Shown here: piece by piece, positions 12,601-26,238 of the stretch | Numbering within the stretch: the first letter of the stretch is position 1 | Layout of the letters: every line of letters starts with the position of its first letter | DNA from: Favolaschia claudopus | Lineage: Eukaryota; Basidiomycota; Agaricomycetes; Agaricales; Mycenaceae | Reading direction: 5' to 3' | Assembly: GCA_037176885.1 (NCBI GenBank) | Contig: JAWWNJ010000008.1 | Span: forward strand, 1,612,001-1,676,000 | DNA length: 64,000 bases | Program-made: the position numbers and the translations under genes | Notes under the pieces: model-generated | The model's input: the letters and a program-made list of their open reading frames with translations, nothing else | What the model was told of the DNA's origin: nothing | Databases searched by the model: none

Positions 12601-13392
12601 AGTGAGAATGATAGCGAATAAAAGAGGGCAGGGAGAAGCGGCGGGGTGGTGGCGAGAGGAGAGTGACTGAACTTGGGTTACACAGACGTCAACAGCCGCT
12701 TTTGGCAATCACTGACTTCTTTTCTACCTTGAAGCTACCGAATTCAATCTGATCAAGCCTGAGGTCGCACCACTCAATCCCGAGCGAAACTGGCTTAGAA
12801 TTCAAGTATTATCTACAACCTGAATTGCGAAGTCAAGATTCTCTGTGACCACGATTTTCTGGCGCGATGAATGCTTTATCCCTTGGAGACTTCCGTAGTT
12901 CGTACAGCTCTGACTCTTGTTCCATACTGCGACGCTGGCAGTTGATGCCCTTATCTTCTTTATTCGATACTCCCATTTCCTGCTCAGCAAAATATTAGGA
13001 TCGCAAGTGCTGGACGTCATTTTATCAAGTCAATTAAAGTATCCGACTCGGCGTCGACTCTTGAATTCTCCGTGGCAATTCCAAGTGAGTTCATCGTCCA
13101 ATAAGTGGATAGGTGTGCACTGATTGCTTGAAACCAGTGTGCACTATCGCGGCACACGGCAACATATGTACACAGGCCTTGCATGTACTGCTTTTGTGTT
13201 TCTTTCAAATCCATGGCACGATGCAGTTTCCATGTAGAGTTGCATATTTGACGCAACGAATCAAGATGATACATTACAAAACCAGAGACGATACTAATAG
13301 TAATAATGATAGAACTGTGCTGTCCATTCTCCTCCCTTGGCGACGGTTCAATAAAATGAATAGGATGATCTACTGTTGTCCATGGTCAGCCC
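12601..13392. other. Intergenic region
   Basis: Promoter side of the RNase III-like gene and 3' side of the next minus-strand gene. No further gene, repeat or RNA is recognised. Confidence 0.35.
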
Positions 13393-14433
13393 TCAATCCC
13401 TCTCGAACTTTTTCTTCATCGAGCGCTTGCGCGACACCGAAAAAGGACAGTGTTTGGTGGGAGGAGCGTTGTGTGATACTGGGGTAAAATATCTGTAAGT
13501 AGGCTGACAACTTGTACAGAGGGGAAAATTAGACGAACCCTCGATGCGAAAAAGACCGCGGTAAAGCAGCGCAGGTCCGTCCGCTCCCGTGCCGGCGAAG
13601 AAAGCCTTGGGTAGGGTTTGTTCGCTGAATCGAATCCGAGTCGAAAAGATGAGTTACAAGTTAACTGACGGTGCCCAACTCTTACCGACTCAGCGGAGGA
13701 TCTCGCTGCTTGGCGAATATTCCTTTGAGTGACGCCAAGGTGATTGCAGAGTCGCTAACTGGCTTCCCTCTTTGATCAAGGCTGCGGGAATCTTTTTCAC
13801 ACTCGGCGTGGTGTTCCAAATGTTGGGTGAATGCGTGCGACAGCTCGCAACCAACAGCTTGGCCATGGGTATGTTCGCTAACATGAGAAGGCAAAAGTCA
13901 GAAGAATAATTGTCGATTCGCGTAATTGCATGACGCACTATAGTTTGTGTTCTAGAGTCCGTCCATAGTTCTCCATAGCATTTGCAAACGGCGTGAATAG
14001 TTCTACAAGCCATTCTTGCGGTCTGTCGACGTCCAGCGATCCAATGACCGCGTAAAACGCGTCTATTGAACCTAGCTTCACAAGGGAGTCGAGGTATTCT
14101 ACGACACTTGGCGACATGAGGAAATCACGAATGCACTGAACAACAAGCACATAAGCTTCAATTTCTTCAGGTGAACGGAACAAAAGACTCCGAGTCCGCA
14201 CCCACCGTGATGATGTGCGGATCCTGCAGTTTGCCGCAAACATCCTCAAGCATAATCTCTATCATTAGCCGGTAATGGAATCCAGCGTACCACCTCCACT
14301 CGTCCAACTCTTCCTGCGAAGCAACCACTATGCGCATAAGGGCCGTCGTCGGGGCGTGTCCGGTGATGAGAGGGAGATAGGAGAGCGCTTGGCAGACCCA
14401 TAGTGCTGCCAACGGATTGACTTTGGAAGCCAT
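13393..14433 (-). CDS. Hypothetical alpha-helical protein
   Basis: ATG at 14431-14433. Exon 1 encodes ASKVNPLAALWVCQALSYLP and an amphipathic helical stretch ending ...CGKLQDPHIITV. The next exon begins near SPEEIEAYVLVVQCIRDFLM and includes GSIDAFYAVIGSLDVDRPQEW and ELFTPFANAMENYGRTLEHKL. Further exons carry SDSAITLASLKGIFAKQRD and then LPKAFFAGTGADGPALLYRG, ending in a basic tail before TGA at 13393-13395. Codon use and intron pattern look genuine, but I recognise no domain, signal peptide or membrane segment. The order of the last three exons was chosen by continuity of protein-like sequence. Just upstream of the ATG (14444-14460) is a GC-rich AATTTACCGCGGCGG word that resembles sites at 23107 and 33251. 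Confidence 0.5.
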
Positions 14434-14949
14434 AGTGTAGTGTAATTTACCGCGGCGGACGAAGAGAAGTAAAGGAGGAGGTTGGGGGGAGGGAAAGTTG
14501 GACGCGATCACGTTTTCGTGCAATTCCTTTTATGGGTTTGATCGATTGCCTTTTTTGTACGACGAATTTGGCGACCGCCGACTTGTGGTAAATTTGACCG
14601 CAGTTTTCTCCGTGCGTGGACCTTTGTTGTTCAAGTGACGGATGGTTTTATTGCTTCGTCTTGCGACGCTGTCATAAATTTCTTTCAATCGAAATTCAAT
14701 GATTTTGTTGACATGGCGCGGCGGCTGCTTACATTCAAATGGATGTTCAAAGAGAATTGAAGGATGTTAGGTGAAAACGACGGCCCAGACCACGCCAGCA
14801 TAGTCCCAGGCCGAAGCGGAAGACGGTTCGACAGAGAAGCACGGCACAGCAATTTACTTCACTTATTATTCGAGCTACGGCTACCAGCCGCCTCAATGGA
14901 TTGACGCTACCAGTACACGAGACTTGTTGGTGTTGTTTGTTCCAAACGA
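14434..14949. other. Intergenic region with GC-rich promoter word
   Basis: Upstream region of the hypothetical gene on the minus strand. It holds the AATTTACCGCGGCGG word at 14444-14458 and nothing else recognisable before the repeat copy that starts near 14950. Confidence 0.35.
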
Positions 14950-15475
14950 GACCGCCAGCGGGTATAAATTGCTGTGACATGTGTGACACTCTCTTCACTC
15001 GCCTCTGTCCGGTACGTCCATGTTCCACTTCGAATCAGTGGCTGACATTTGCTTTTTGGGTCCGTCGACCCCTTCTTCCTCAATGTAAGTGCTCGATACT
15101 GCCTCGCCTAGTTCCATTCACCTGATAGTCTTCCAGAATTCAACTGGCCTGCCCATCGACACCCGCCATGAGCGCACCTGGGCCCGGCGCACAGAGTGAT
15201 GTTGACCTTGACCACGTGTCCAGATGAGTTTTCGACGTACCCTGCCCTGCCGCCTTTCGCGCAACAGTACCCGCCGTAGAGTTCAGACCGATTCCTTTTC
15301 GTTGTCTGAATATCGTGGCGGGTAAGTGCGAGGGGATCAACACGGCTCGGCGGGGGCGAGACTTAGTCCTCTGGATGCGAGGCGGGGCTAAGAGAAACCC
15401 ACATTATACTGGAGAGCGGGGACTTCACTGTCGGAGGATACCTGCGACGATGACTACTCGGTGAGTTTTGCGCAT
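14950..15475. repeat. Dispersed ~0.5 kb repeat, copy B
   Basis: Second copy of the unit at 9560-10085, in the same orientation, with many substitutions and small indels. The conserved CTCAATGTAAGT and TGGCGGGTAAGTGCGAGG blocks and the terminal CTGGAGAGCGGGGACTT block are clearly readable. No terminal inverted repeat or target duplication is obvious. Ends are approximate. Confidence 0.65.
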
Positions 15476-16979
15476 CTGTCATGGTGGCTGGCACTGACCA
15501 CTTGGTTCCTTTCAGAACTGCGAAATGCAGCCTTCAAGAGCGTTTGTGGGATGCCAGGTTCAGCTTCAAAGAGGAGGGTATTGTAGCTTAGCCGTGGTCT
15601 GAATTCTTGTATGGCAATGCCCTCTCGTCTACAGTCTGAGTAGTCCGAGTATCTGTTGTAGATTGATACCAACTAGTGTCGATGCGAACCTCACTGCGAG
15701 AAAGAATAAGCATTCGCTCGTAATTGACAAGACAGAAAAACCGGTTCGCTACCTTCCTCGACATCTCTCCTCATTTGGCTGAGTCGAGCGGGATGCCTCG
15801 AACTATGACATCAAGGATCAGACTGCGCCTGCGAAAGGAAATCGAGCATACAGTGGTGAAAGACAGGTGTAGCAGGGGGCAATAAAGCACCCTCAATCCG
15901 TCTCAACGACATTTCCCTCGGTGCCACAGTCGTCCAAGGATTTCTTGTTTTGCCTGCAGAGTGCGTCGAACAAAGCGCGAATCAGGATGTCCCTCTGCGA
16001 CCAGCATATGCACAAGGCGATGGCCAACAGCGCTCGGGATTTCGGTTCGCCATCTGCATGAAAATCTCCCAGCCAATCCGTCATGCCTTTAGAACTCAGA
16101 ATTGATCATTCCGTTGAGAATACATAGCTCTAACTTCTGAGTCAAAGGCCTCAGCACCTACTCTTCGAGGCGGAGAAACCCTATGCATACCATTGAGTTT
16201 CACTGGATGACGCCAGCTCCAGTAACTCCAATCGAGGGACATCCGAGGCTCTTTATTTCCTAAACATGCGCGGCAGCTGCGTGAATCTTTCCTGTGCACT
16301 CCGAGGAAATGAACTTCTACTTACTCGAAAGCAAATCGAATTCAAGTTTCAAGAGAAACGAGCCGTCGGTCGAGAATAAGGCGAAAAAATGGTCAACTCA
16401 TAGAGCCACGTCCTTCTGCAAAACACAGTCGAGCGCTCAAGCGTCTTGCAGTGTTTACTTGGACCAGATGAAAGATCTGTCTGAATCTAGGTAAACCAGC
16501 CGAATCATTGGTGTAAATTCTCTGCCGGAGACGAGGACGAAGAGTGGGAGTAATTATTTGGGGAACTGGGCCCTCAGATTGACTTGAGCAAGAGATGGAA
16601 CTTTGGGCCTTTAGGGTACAGTCTAAGAAAGAAGTCAGCAGCCATTGTGTTCGCGTCCACGTGCCAGCGCACCTTCCCCCACCGAATATGTCCGTACCGC
16701 CCACGACGTTCCGCAATTTTGCGGTGGAACTACGGTAAGGCTTATTGAACTTGTTCTCGTGAAAAAATTGAAAGGTCTTGACGCGTCGAAACTAAAGATT
16801 GCTTCAAGGCAACTTCAAGGATTAGAAAACGACGAGGAAGTGAAATAAATGCCTAGGAATCTCCAAAGCTACTGTACAATTTTATTTGTACTCTAGAGAT
16901 GTCCTCATGATATCAAGTAATAATTGGTCTAGTGCTACAGTGCGATGCTGGGGGAGATGAAATATGTAAAAAGACCTCG
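15476..16979. other. Gene-free stretch
   Basis: Only short open frames without family motifs, on both strands. I see no RNA gene, repeat or transposon motif. It separates repeat copy B from the 3' end of the E2 gene. Confidence 0.35.
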
Positions 16980-18180
16980 TTAATCGTCAATTTCAATGAT
17001 CTCGCCCTGTACGATGGGCGGCACTCTGCTGGTACTACCAACAGCTCGTCGCTCGCCGACAGCCCGCCTCTTGCTGCTACTCCCACTAGCCACCTCTACC
17101 ACATCGTCGTCGTCATCCTCTCCCGCATTGGTTTGCGCCGCCGCTTTCCGCTTGCGTTTAGCGCTGGCGCGTGCGCGTCTAGATCTTGCACCGTCATCAT
17201 CGGAATCGTCGATGACGATCGGGTTCTGTGTCGTCCGGGTGGGGCGGGCTCGGGACTGAGATGGGGCAGCACGAGCAGGTGGAGGAGGCGCGGGTGGAGG
17301 GGGAGCGGGCTTTGGACGGGCATATAGGTCTGTCCATTTCCGCGCGGTGGAGTCGTGTAGCTTGCGATTGCGGGTGTACTGGGATGCTATGCTCGGCACT
17401 AGAGGATCTTCTGCAAGCAATGGTCAGGAGAGAGCTGATAAACAACGCGTTCGCGTCTCGGACGGAAGTCCATGAGCTAGACAGGTCTACGCGTAACGGC
17501 ACGTCATACATGCACTAGGAAACACGCGGAAAAGTCGCGTCGAGCCACACATAGCGGCGAACACCGCAGCCCGAAGACGAAACGCGTTTGAAGGATGGCG
17601 GACTCACTTGGATTGGGGTCCGTCAACAACGACGATAACGAGAGAATAACTTTATATAACGATAGCGCCGGGGACCAGTTGTGCTTGAGAATGTCGATAC
17701 AAATGTTGCCTTGGTCCGAGATCTTTCATGCAGGTCAATGAAAACCGTCGTCGCGTAAACAGTTGCCTCACGTTCATGTGGTATATCCTATCGTCTGCCA
17801 TAAGCATGAATCGCGTCTCGCAAGAAGCCGCACGCACCGTGTCTTGAATGTGACCTTGGGGGCAGAGAAACTGACCATGAAAAGAGCTAATTAAGCACGG
17901 TGACGGAACCCCGACGAAGGTGGGACGCGTACGGATAGTCTGGTGGCAGATTGACGAGAACGTTAAAGACACCGCCCTCGTAGACGCTCCCCTCCGGCCC
18001 CGGTAGAGTGCCATGCCATAGGAAGAGGTCGTCTGACGGAACGAGGGTAATGTCGCCTAAGTCCTCCTTTCTAACATCCGAGATTTCCTTAGTTATTCGT
18101 TTGAGAGTAGCCTTGAAGAGAGTTAGTAGTGAATAGATGGAGCGAGCAGAATTCAAACACGAAACTGGCAAGGGCGACAT
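16980..18180 (-). CDS. Ubiquitin-conjugating enzyme E2 (UBC4/5-like) with SUMO-interacting C-terminal tail
   Basis: Predicted E2 that takes ubiquitin (or a ubiquitin-like protein) from E1 onto its active cysteine. Joining about five exons from ATG 18178-18180 gives [17 protein letters not shown], then [76 protein letters not shown] and ARKWTDLYA. The core is about 150 residues with the catalytic Cys near residue 89 (GNICIDIL). The HPN motif before the active site reads HMN (near 79-81): the catalytic Asn is kept, Pro is replaced by Met. A tail of about 110 residues follows, absent from ordinary UBC4/5. It has a poly-Pro stretch, [11 protein letters not shown] (a textbook SUMO-interacting motif), a basic KRKRK patch, [10 protein letters not shown] (SIM-like) and a terminal GEIIEIDD. 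This suggests a nuclear E2 directed to SUMOylated partners; that role is inferred. Confidence 0.85.
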
Positions 18181-18470
18181 CACCGTAAGAGGCAGAGTAA
18201 CTGTGGTCTTTGGTCCTGTTTGCCATCCATCAATCCCCCTGCCGAACTTGGACGACCCCATCCGGAATTCTCCGTAACAGTCTCATAAGACTTCTTTCCC
18301 TCCTTTTGCTTGGAAAATTATGGGCTTATCTTTTTTGTATTGAAGTCCCGAAAGACTGCGAATTCGCGGCGCTACCAGTATTCTCAAACAACGTCATCAA
18401 GTTTAAATTTTTGGCAGGAGGACGCGTTACGGTTTAAGAAAATCGGAAACCACCAATTTCTTCAGCTACT
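18181..18470. other. Short intergenic region
   Basis: 290 bp between the E2 start and the 3' end of GMC copy 2. The E2 could start further upstream (another in-frame ATG at 18259-18261), but that reading passes through the likely first intron and adds sequence foreign to E2s. Confidence 0.4.
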
Positions 18471-20917
<2,447 letters not shown>

Positions 20918-21338
20918 TTTCCGCCACTTATATGTAGCTCGTCCTTGTAGAAGAACGTTTGTATTGCTCCGACCACCAAGGCACAAGGGGAGAACATATT
21001 GGCCGGGCGCCCCGGGCACCGACCACGAGTGCAGCGGGAACGTCAACCGCGAAGGCCAACGACAAGGACAATGATCGTGAAGTGGAATGCTTGAGAACTA
21101 GGTCAGTCATGGGTTAAATTCACGTCACGTCATTACGGACAGGAGGAAATGTGAATTTAGTTCTGAGAGGTTCTGAGGAAGCAAGGAACACCCATGTCCC
21201 GTTGTTCCTCTGGACACTCGTCCCCGGGTGAACATTCATTGAATTGAAATTCAAACAAGACGCCGGAATTGTCGAAAACGGGTCCAGAACGGACATTATA
21301 TAAACCAGCTGCACTCATAAATGATACTTGATAATTTA
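20918..21338. other. Intergenic region
   Basis: Upstream region of GMC copy 2 and 3' side of the dehydrogenase gene. No other feature recognised. Confidence 0.4.
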
Positions 21339-22996
21339 CTACACCTTAAGCCCATGCGTGTTCGCTACATTCCCCGACTCAATCTCATCAACGCTATACC
21401 GAATCGCCTGCGCGGTGTCCCACTGCGGTCGATATCTACAAGAAAGCCGCGATATTCAATGAAAATAAATCAGGGAAGAGAACAAAAAAACTCACCCAAG
21501 AACTTTTTGTGCACGCGAATCGTCAATAATCAAATCCATAAGCTGCCCCGCGAGCGTCGCGGGCTGCAGGAACACCGTCGGGCCCAGCCACTGGGGCACC
21601 AAGCTCGGGCGCTTGCCAGTAAAAAGGAGGGAGAACGGTAAGAGGAGGTGGTACCGGAGGAAGAGGAAAGCCTCCATTATGTGTGATATGATGTATATAG
21701 GCAGCGGGGGGAGCTCGTCGAAGAAGAGTTTTCGCGTGGCGTAGTGCTATATGCAGACCAACAAGCAGTCAGCTTCAGGTCTTGCATCGAGTGATACAAG
21801 ATGGCGGGAGGGAGGAGAAGAGTGGATGACTGACCTTGATAGCATTCCGCACATCCTCAATGCTCCAAGCTGGCCCGCGTCCAGTGATCAGGAATCCCTG
21901 CCCGGACACTTCGTCAGGGATGCGATTGAGTGCGTCCTCGTATAGCAGATGGGCTGCAGCGCAATCCCATACGCAGATTTCTGTGGCTACCCAGTGATTG
22001 TCCCACTGCGGGGTGCGGGGCATGGTGAGCGTGCCGGAGACCAGGCGGTCGTTTGGGCCGATGATTGTGCTAGCAGAAGAAAGAGATGAGCGGGTGTATC
22101 AAAGAATGATGGAGTTAGTAATCTCACTGTCCAGGACGGAGAATCCCCGTCTTCAACCCGTTCTTCTTGCTAGCCTCGATGACAAGCTGCTCGGCCATGC
22201 GCTTCGACCGTGGATAACAGGCTTGCTTCACAATAAATGGAAGCGGGTCGTCCTGGTCCTTGATGCTGACGGGATACGTGTCCCAATCCAAGCGCATGAA
22301 TTTGGGGCATCCAGAAACCACCTCGGCACTGGAGGTATACACGACCATGGCGGACAGCTCCTTGGCCACAGTAAGAATGTTCTTGGTACCCAAGACGTTC
22401 ACCCGGTAGGAGGTAGGGAAGCAGTAGGACGCGCGCTCGAAAAAGCGAATTATCGCGGCGGTGTGGTGAATTACCGTCGGGGGAGCACCCGTGCCGGGGA
22501 ATGGCGCGGTTAGCGCCGTGCGGACAGATTCGAGGGAGGTAATGTCTGTTTTGACGAAGGTAACGGAGGGATGGTCGAGAATTTTGGATGGTGGCGGGTT
22601 GACGTCGAGGATCCTGATATTTTTTTCGCCACGCATGATTAATAGTCGAACAAGGTAGCTGGGCTGGATTATTTGCTTGCTCCACTTCGAATAGAGTATG
22701 AACCTACGACCCAAGAAAACCCGACCCACCAATAACCGCATATCCGGCCTGAGTTGCCGGAGGAACCACCTACGACAATGAATGAAATTGAAGTTGCATG
22801 GATTTGCCAGCACCCGAACCTTGAGCATGTCGATATCCTTGTAGGAGACCTTGTCAAGCTCCTCCGGGCCACCGTATGTATAGGCATTGAGAGCGCGCGA
22901 GGCAGCTGAAGCGGGAGATCTGCGGAGGCGGATAGCAAGCCGACGAAGGTACCAAGCCAAAGCCAGTAGGACCGGGATTGTAATAGCGAGAACCAT
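21339..22996 (-). CDS. NAD(P)-dependent 3-beta-HSD / sterol dehydrogenase-like protein
   Basis: Short-chain dehydrogenase of the extended 3-beta-hydroxysteroid dehydrogenase/epimerase type, the group that contains the C-3 sterol decarboxylase of ergosterol synthesis (ERG26); the true substrate is unknown. ATG 22994-22996 opens one hydrophobic helix (VLAITIPVLLALAWYLRRL), so it is probably membrane-anchored by its N-terminus. After an intron near 22816-22768 comes the nucleotide-binding AGYAVIGGSGFLG; after the next intron, YLVRLLIMRG, then FVKTDITSLESVR, VIHHTAA, YRVNVLGTKNIL, VYTSSAEVV and the catalytic Tyr-x-x-x-Lys in CYPRSKRMAEQLV, followed by GILRPG. Downstream exons encode NDRLVSGTLTMPRTPQWDN, EICVWDCAAAHLLYEDAL and GFLITGRGPAWSIEDV. 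The last two exons (YRPQWDTAQAIRYSVDEIES) reach the stop at 21339-21341. It starts 178 bp from the divergent membrane-protein gene, sharing a promoter region. Confidence 0.85.
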
Positions 22997-23106
22997 GTGT
23001 AGCCGGTTCACCGCCAAGAAGAGTATTCAGAGGCTAAAGCGCGTTCACTAGCGCTCACGGCGCGCAAAACCTGGAATTATAGAACAGCGAATGGAAGAAA
23101 ACAGAA

Positions 23107-23122
23107 ATTTTGCCGCGGCGGC
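23107..23122. promoter_or_regulatory. GC-rich 16-bp word in a divergent promoter
   Basis: ATTTTGCCGCGGCGGC lies in the 178-bp gap between the divergent dehydrogenase and membrane-protein genes. The identical 16-mer occurs at 33251-33266 and a close relative (AATTTACCGCGGCGG) at 14444-14458 directly upstream of another start codon. A role as a transcription-factor site is inferred from position and recurrence only. Confidence 0.4.
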
Positions 23123-23174
23123 TGATCCGTAGGCTCTCAACCCACCCTCATCTCCGTTCAACTCGTCTGGTTGA

Positions 23175-24403
23175 ATGAATCAATATGTCGCCCTCAGCGT
23201 CTTTTATTCGTACTTTGCTATCATCGGAGGTCTCTTCCTACTCATCTTCAACAATCTAACATTCTCTGGCCGGCGACTAGCAAGCTCTGCGTATGTTTTC
23301 TTGGCACTGGCGCTTGCGTCCTTTGCGCACACATGGTTTTGTGAGAGCTCTACGATAATGTATCGCAGCTGAACAGTTTCTTACGAACTGTACACAGATA
23401 TGTTCAAATTTATAGCTGCAAGTCCTTTTTTCTGCGCCATTCTGAGGCTGCGCTCAATTTTTTCGGATTGTGCAGTGGAGCTTCAGGAATTATGAGCACT
23501 CCATTGCCCCAGAACAGTCTCAAACCCCAGCGCTAATGCAACGAATTGCGAGCTGGCTAGTCAACACTTCGCTTTTCGAGCAAGCTTGGGCCAACGTATG
23601 TTTCGGCAACGTTAATTGGTGGTGGAGTCAACAACTATGCCTATTCACTGTTGGCGCTTGGACGATTTTCATCTCTACCGAAGGTAAATGACTTTAATAT
23701 TCGCCTCTGCGTTTCTCAGCTTGGACTTTTAGGACGCCGTCATAACGTCAAGGCAGTTTGGGCGTATATGCTACTGGGCCAACTTGTAGCGATCTCCGTC
23801 GCGTCGAATTTGTTCTATCTTGCTCTTGTCCTGTCGACACCTCCGCGTCCCGCCTCGTCTCGGTCTGAATGGGCTCCTGCCTTTCTGTGGATCCCCGTCT
23901 TGCTCTCTCTCTGCACCGTAGCTATCAGCCCGTACACTAACGAGGGCACCTTCCTCCCAAATCTCCTCCTCATGCACTCTCTCGTCATCGTCCCCACGCT
24001 CGTGGTACCCAAACCCAAATCGTCGTCGAAACCTCCGCGAATGTCGCTCCGCCTCACAACACTATACCTCCTGGTCTTCGTCGTTTCGCTCGTACTACAC
24101 ACACGCGCCACCACCCAAGCGCTCGGCGGGCTTTCAATCACAGACTTCGTCGAAAGCGCCTGGACGACTCTGCACTCTCACCCAGCACAATCTTCCATCG
24201 GCTGGGATGTGATATGGACGAGCATGTCGTTCGTCGTCTGGGTTGCTATACAATCGGCGCAGGACGTGAAAGGCGCCGCTCGTCGCTTGTTGGTGGCAAC
24301 ATACTTGGTGCTGGCGACGCCGCTGGTTTCTGTTGGGGTTCTTGCGCCGTTTGTCCTGCGCCCACAGGAGGAGGAGGCCAGTGTAAGACAGAAAGAGGAA
24401 TGA
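23175..24403 (+). CDS. Multi-pass membrane protein of unknown function
   Basis: ATG 23175-23177. Exon 1 has a hydrophobic helix (YFAIIGGLFLLIF) and a second (SAYVFLALALASFAHTWF). A small exon near YMFKFIA and an exon from WSFRNYEHSIAPEQ follow, the latter containing WWWSQQLCLFTVGAWTIF. After a clean intron (about 23683-23733) the last exon starts RRHNVKAVWAYMLLGQLVA and carries several more helices (NLFYLALVL, FLWIPVLLSLCTVAIS, NLLLMHSLVIVPTLVV, LYLLVFVVSLVLH, VIWTSMSFVVWVAI, LLVATYLVLATPLVSVGVL). About eight membrane spans and a short acidic C-terminal tail are expected. The Trp/His-rich loops look conserved-family-like, but I cannot name a function. The junction between the second and third exons is unresolved. 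Confidence 0.65.
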
Positions 24404-26238
24404 AATGCCTCGAGATTTAATACATCTTTTGCTGCCCGAACTCTTTTGTCAGGCCGAGCAAATTTCATAATCATCCTCCGGCACCAAAGAGCAGCGTTGA
24501 AATACGCTCTGATACAACGACTACAAACCCAGACAACGGGATTCCGAACGTGCGTTTACTTTGATACGCGTGCAAATGCGCTCCAGGAGGCCGTAAGTCG
24601 ACGACGAAGCACGACGTGCTTCCACGAACCTTTTCTGCGGCCTTTTCGGCCACAAAGGAACGTCGACAAGTGTACGCCCAAACCCTCACGGGAGCGCGAA
24701 TAGGATCGAGGTGAGATCGAGGTCGAGGTTGGTTATTGAAGCTGCCTATGAGACTATCGGTCCCGGCGGCGTCATGGATTCATACTCTCGACCCATTTAC
24801 ATAGACAATTCCGAATCGAATGAAGCCAGCGCTTCATCTGCGAATGTATGCTAAGTTTCCCAAGCGCAAGCCGCAGAATTCAAGTCGCAGTCGAGGAAGG
24901 TGATATCCGTTTGCTATATCGCCACTCGCGAAGGAACGCTGATTCTTTTTCGCAGTCGAGGTTCACATCGACGCTGTTCTTTATCGACCCACAACAGATG
25001 CTTGTACATCCATAGTTGCTGGCAAGGCATTGCAAAATACGAATTCAAAATTCGGCTCTCGTACAACGTGAACACAACGAGCGATATTCAAAGCTATCAT
25101 ACGCGAATCCTCTCCGATGGTGCACCCAACCCCACAGCGCTCGCCACGACGATTTACTAGTACTTATCCTTTGGTGAACCCGAATCGGGTATCTTCAAGT
25201 TGCTTCTTAGTGAAACTGTTGGTGGGAGCCCCTTAGGTCCTAACCAAGCAAAGAAAACTTACTTTTCAGGTTCGGAGTGGCTGCGACATGAAAATAGACT
25301 CTCTCATAGTTCATTGCACCGTGCGTGTCCAATATCAGTGGATGCCAGTGGACGTCTCTTCCTTGACCGGAACAACTGTCTCATAATTCTCCCTCCCAAG
25401 GTATTTATTCCGCATACTTCGACCTCGGATGGGTTGCTTAGAGCAAGAAAGTAGCGTTGGAGTGAAGTGTACGGCTTTCCGAGCTTCGGATGTTTCGCTG
25501 CTTCAGTTTCCAAGTAACAAAAATATACGGACCGAAAACAAAGCCATTTGTTTTGACCAAGGTCGCCGGCGATCATCAGCGCCGCCATCGCCAAAAAACT
25601 TCCGCCGTCAATCTCGGTTCTGTGTCGAGATTAGATCGCAGCTCCCTAACGAAGCCACTGAGTGGAAGTCTGTGGAAGTTCGCTGCATGTGAAGGGAAGT
25701 GGTTACCGTCAAGGCATCGAGGACTGTCCAAAGCTTCAAAGTTGCTGGATATAATGTCGACATCGACATACACTGGCGTCGCCTACTTGCGCATCGTCTG
25801 CTACAGTCAGCAGTGGTCTTGGCTATAGATGCCTATCGTGCAACGGCCCTTTCGTTCGGGTGGACCCGTAGAAGCCCGTTACTCTGGATCTCGGTGAACA
25901 CTCTTCAACGAAACTGGAATACGCAAGTCCTGGGCGGTTCCGGTGTGCCAGGAGCGGGCTCAAGGCGAAACGATTATCTGAAACTGTGAAACGGCACTGG
26001 TGGACGGAAAACAATATTGTCTTCTGATGGACGATCGGCAAGTTGCTATCATACGCCATATTGAAGGATTGACACTGCCATCGTCACTTGCACATATGTA
26101 GGCATCACCACGATCACAATTTCCTTCCGCCCTCACCCTCCCCCGCTCGCCGGTCTCGGGGTTTACGCTCTTTTGTCTCTTTTCTCTTTCTTCTCCCGGC
26201 ACTGCCGGTGTTGCTGGCAGCCTTTTTGTTCATAAAAG
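24404..26238. other. Gene-free stretch
   Basis: About 1.8 kb with only short, motif-free open frames on both strands and no recognised repeat or RNA gene. It includes the promoter of the Kre9-like gene. Confidence 0.35.

Noticed and set aside
22170..22685. Alternative 171-residue frame inside the dehydrogenase gene
   Set aside because: Overlaps the main exon of the 3-beta-HSD-like gene in another frame and has no family motif.
22997..23017. Longer N-terminus for the dehydrogenase
   Set aside because: The extra codons start with TTG; ATG at 22994-22996 leads directly into the membrane anchor.
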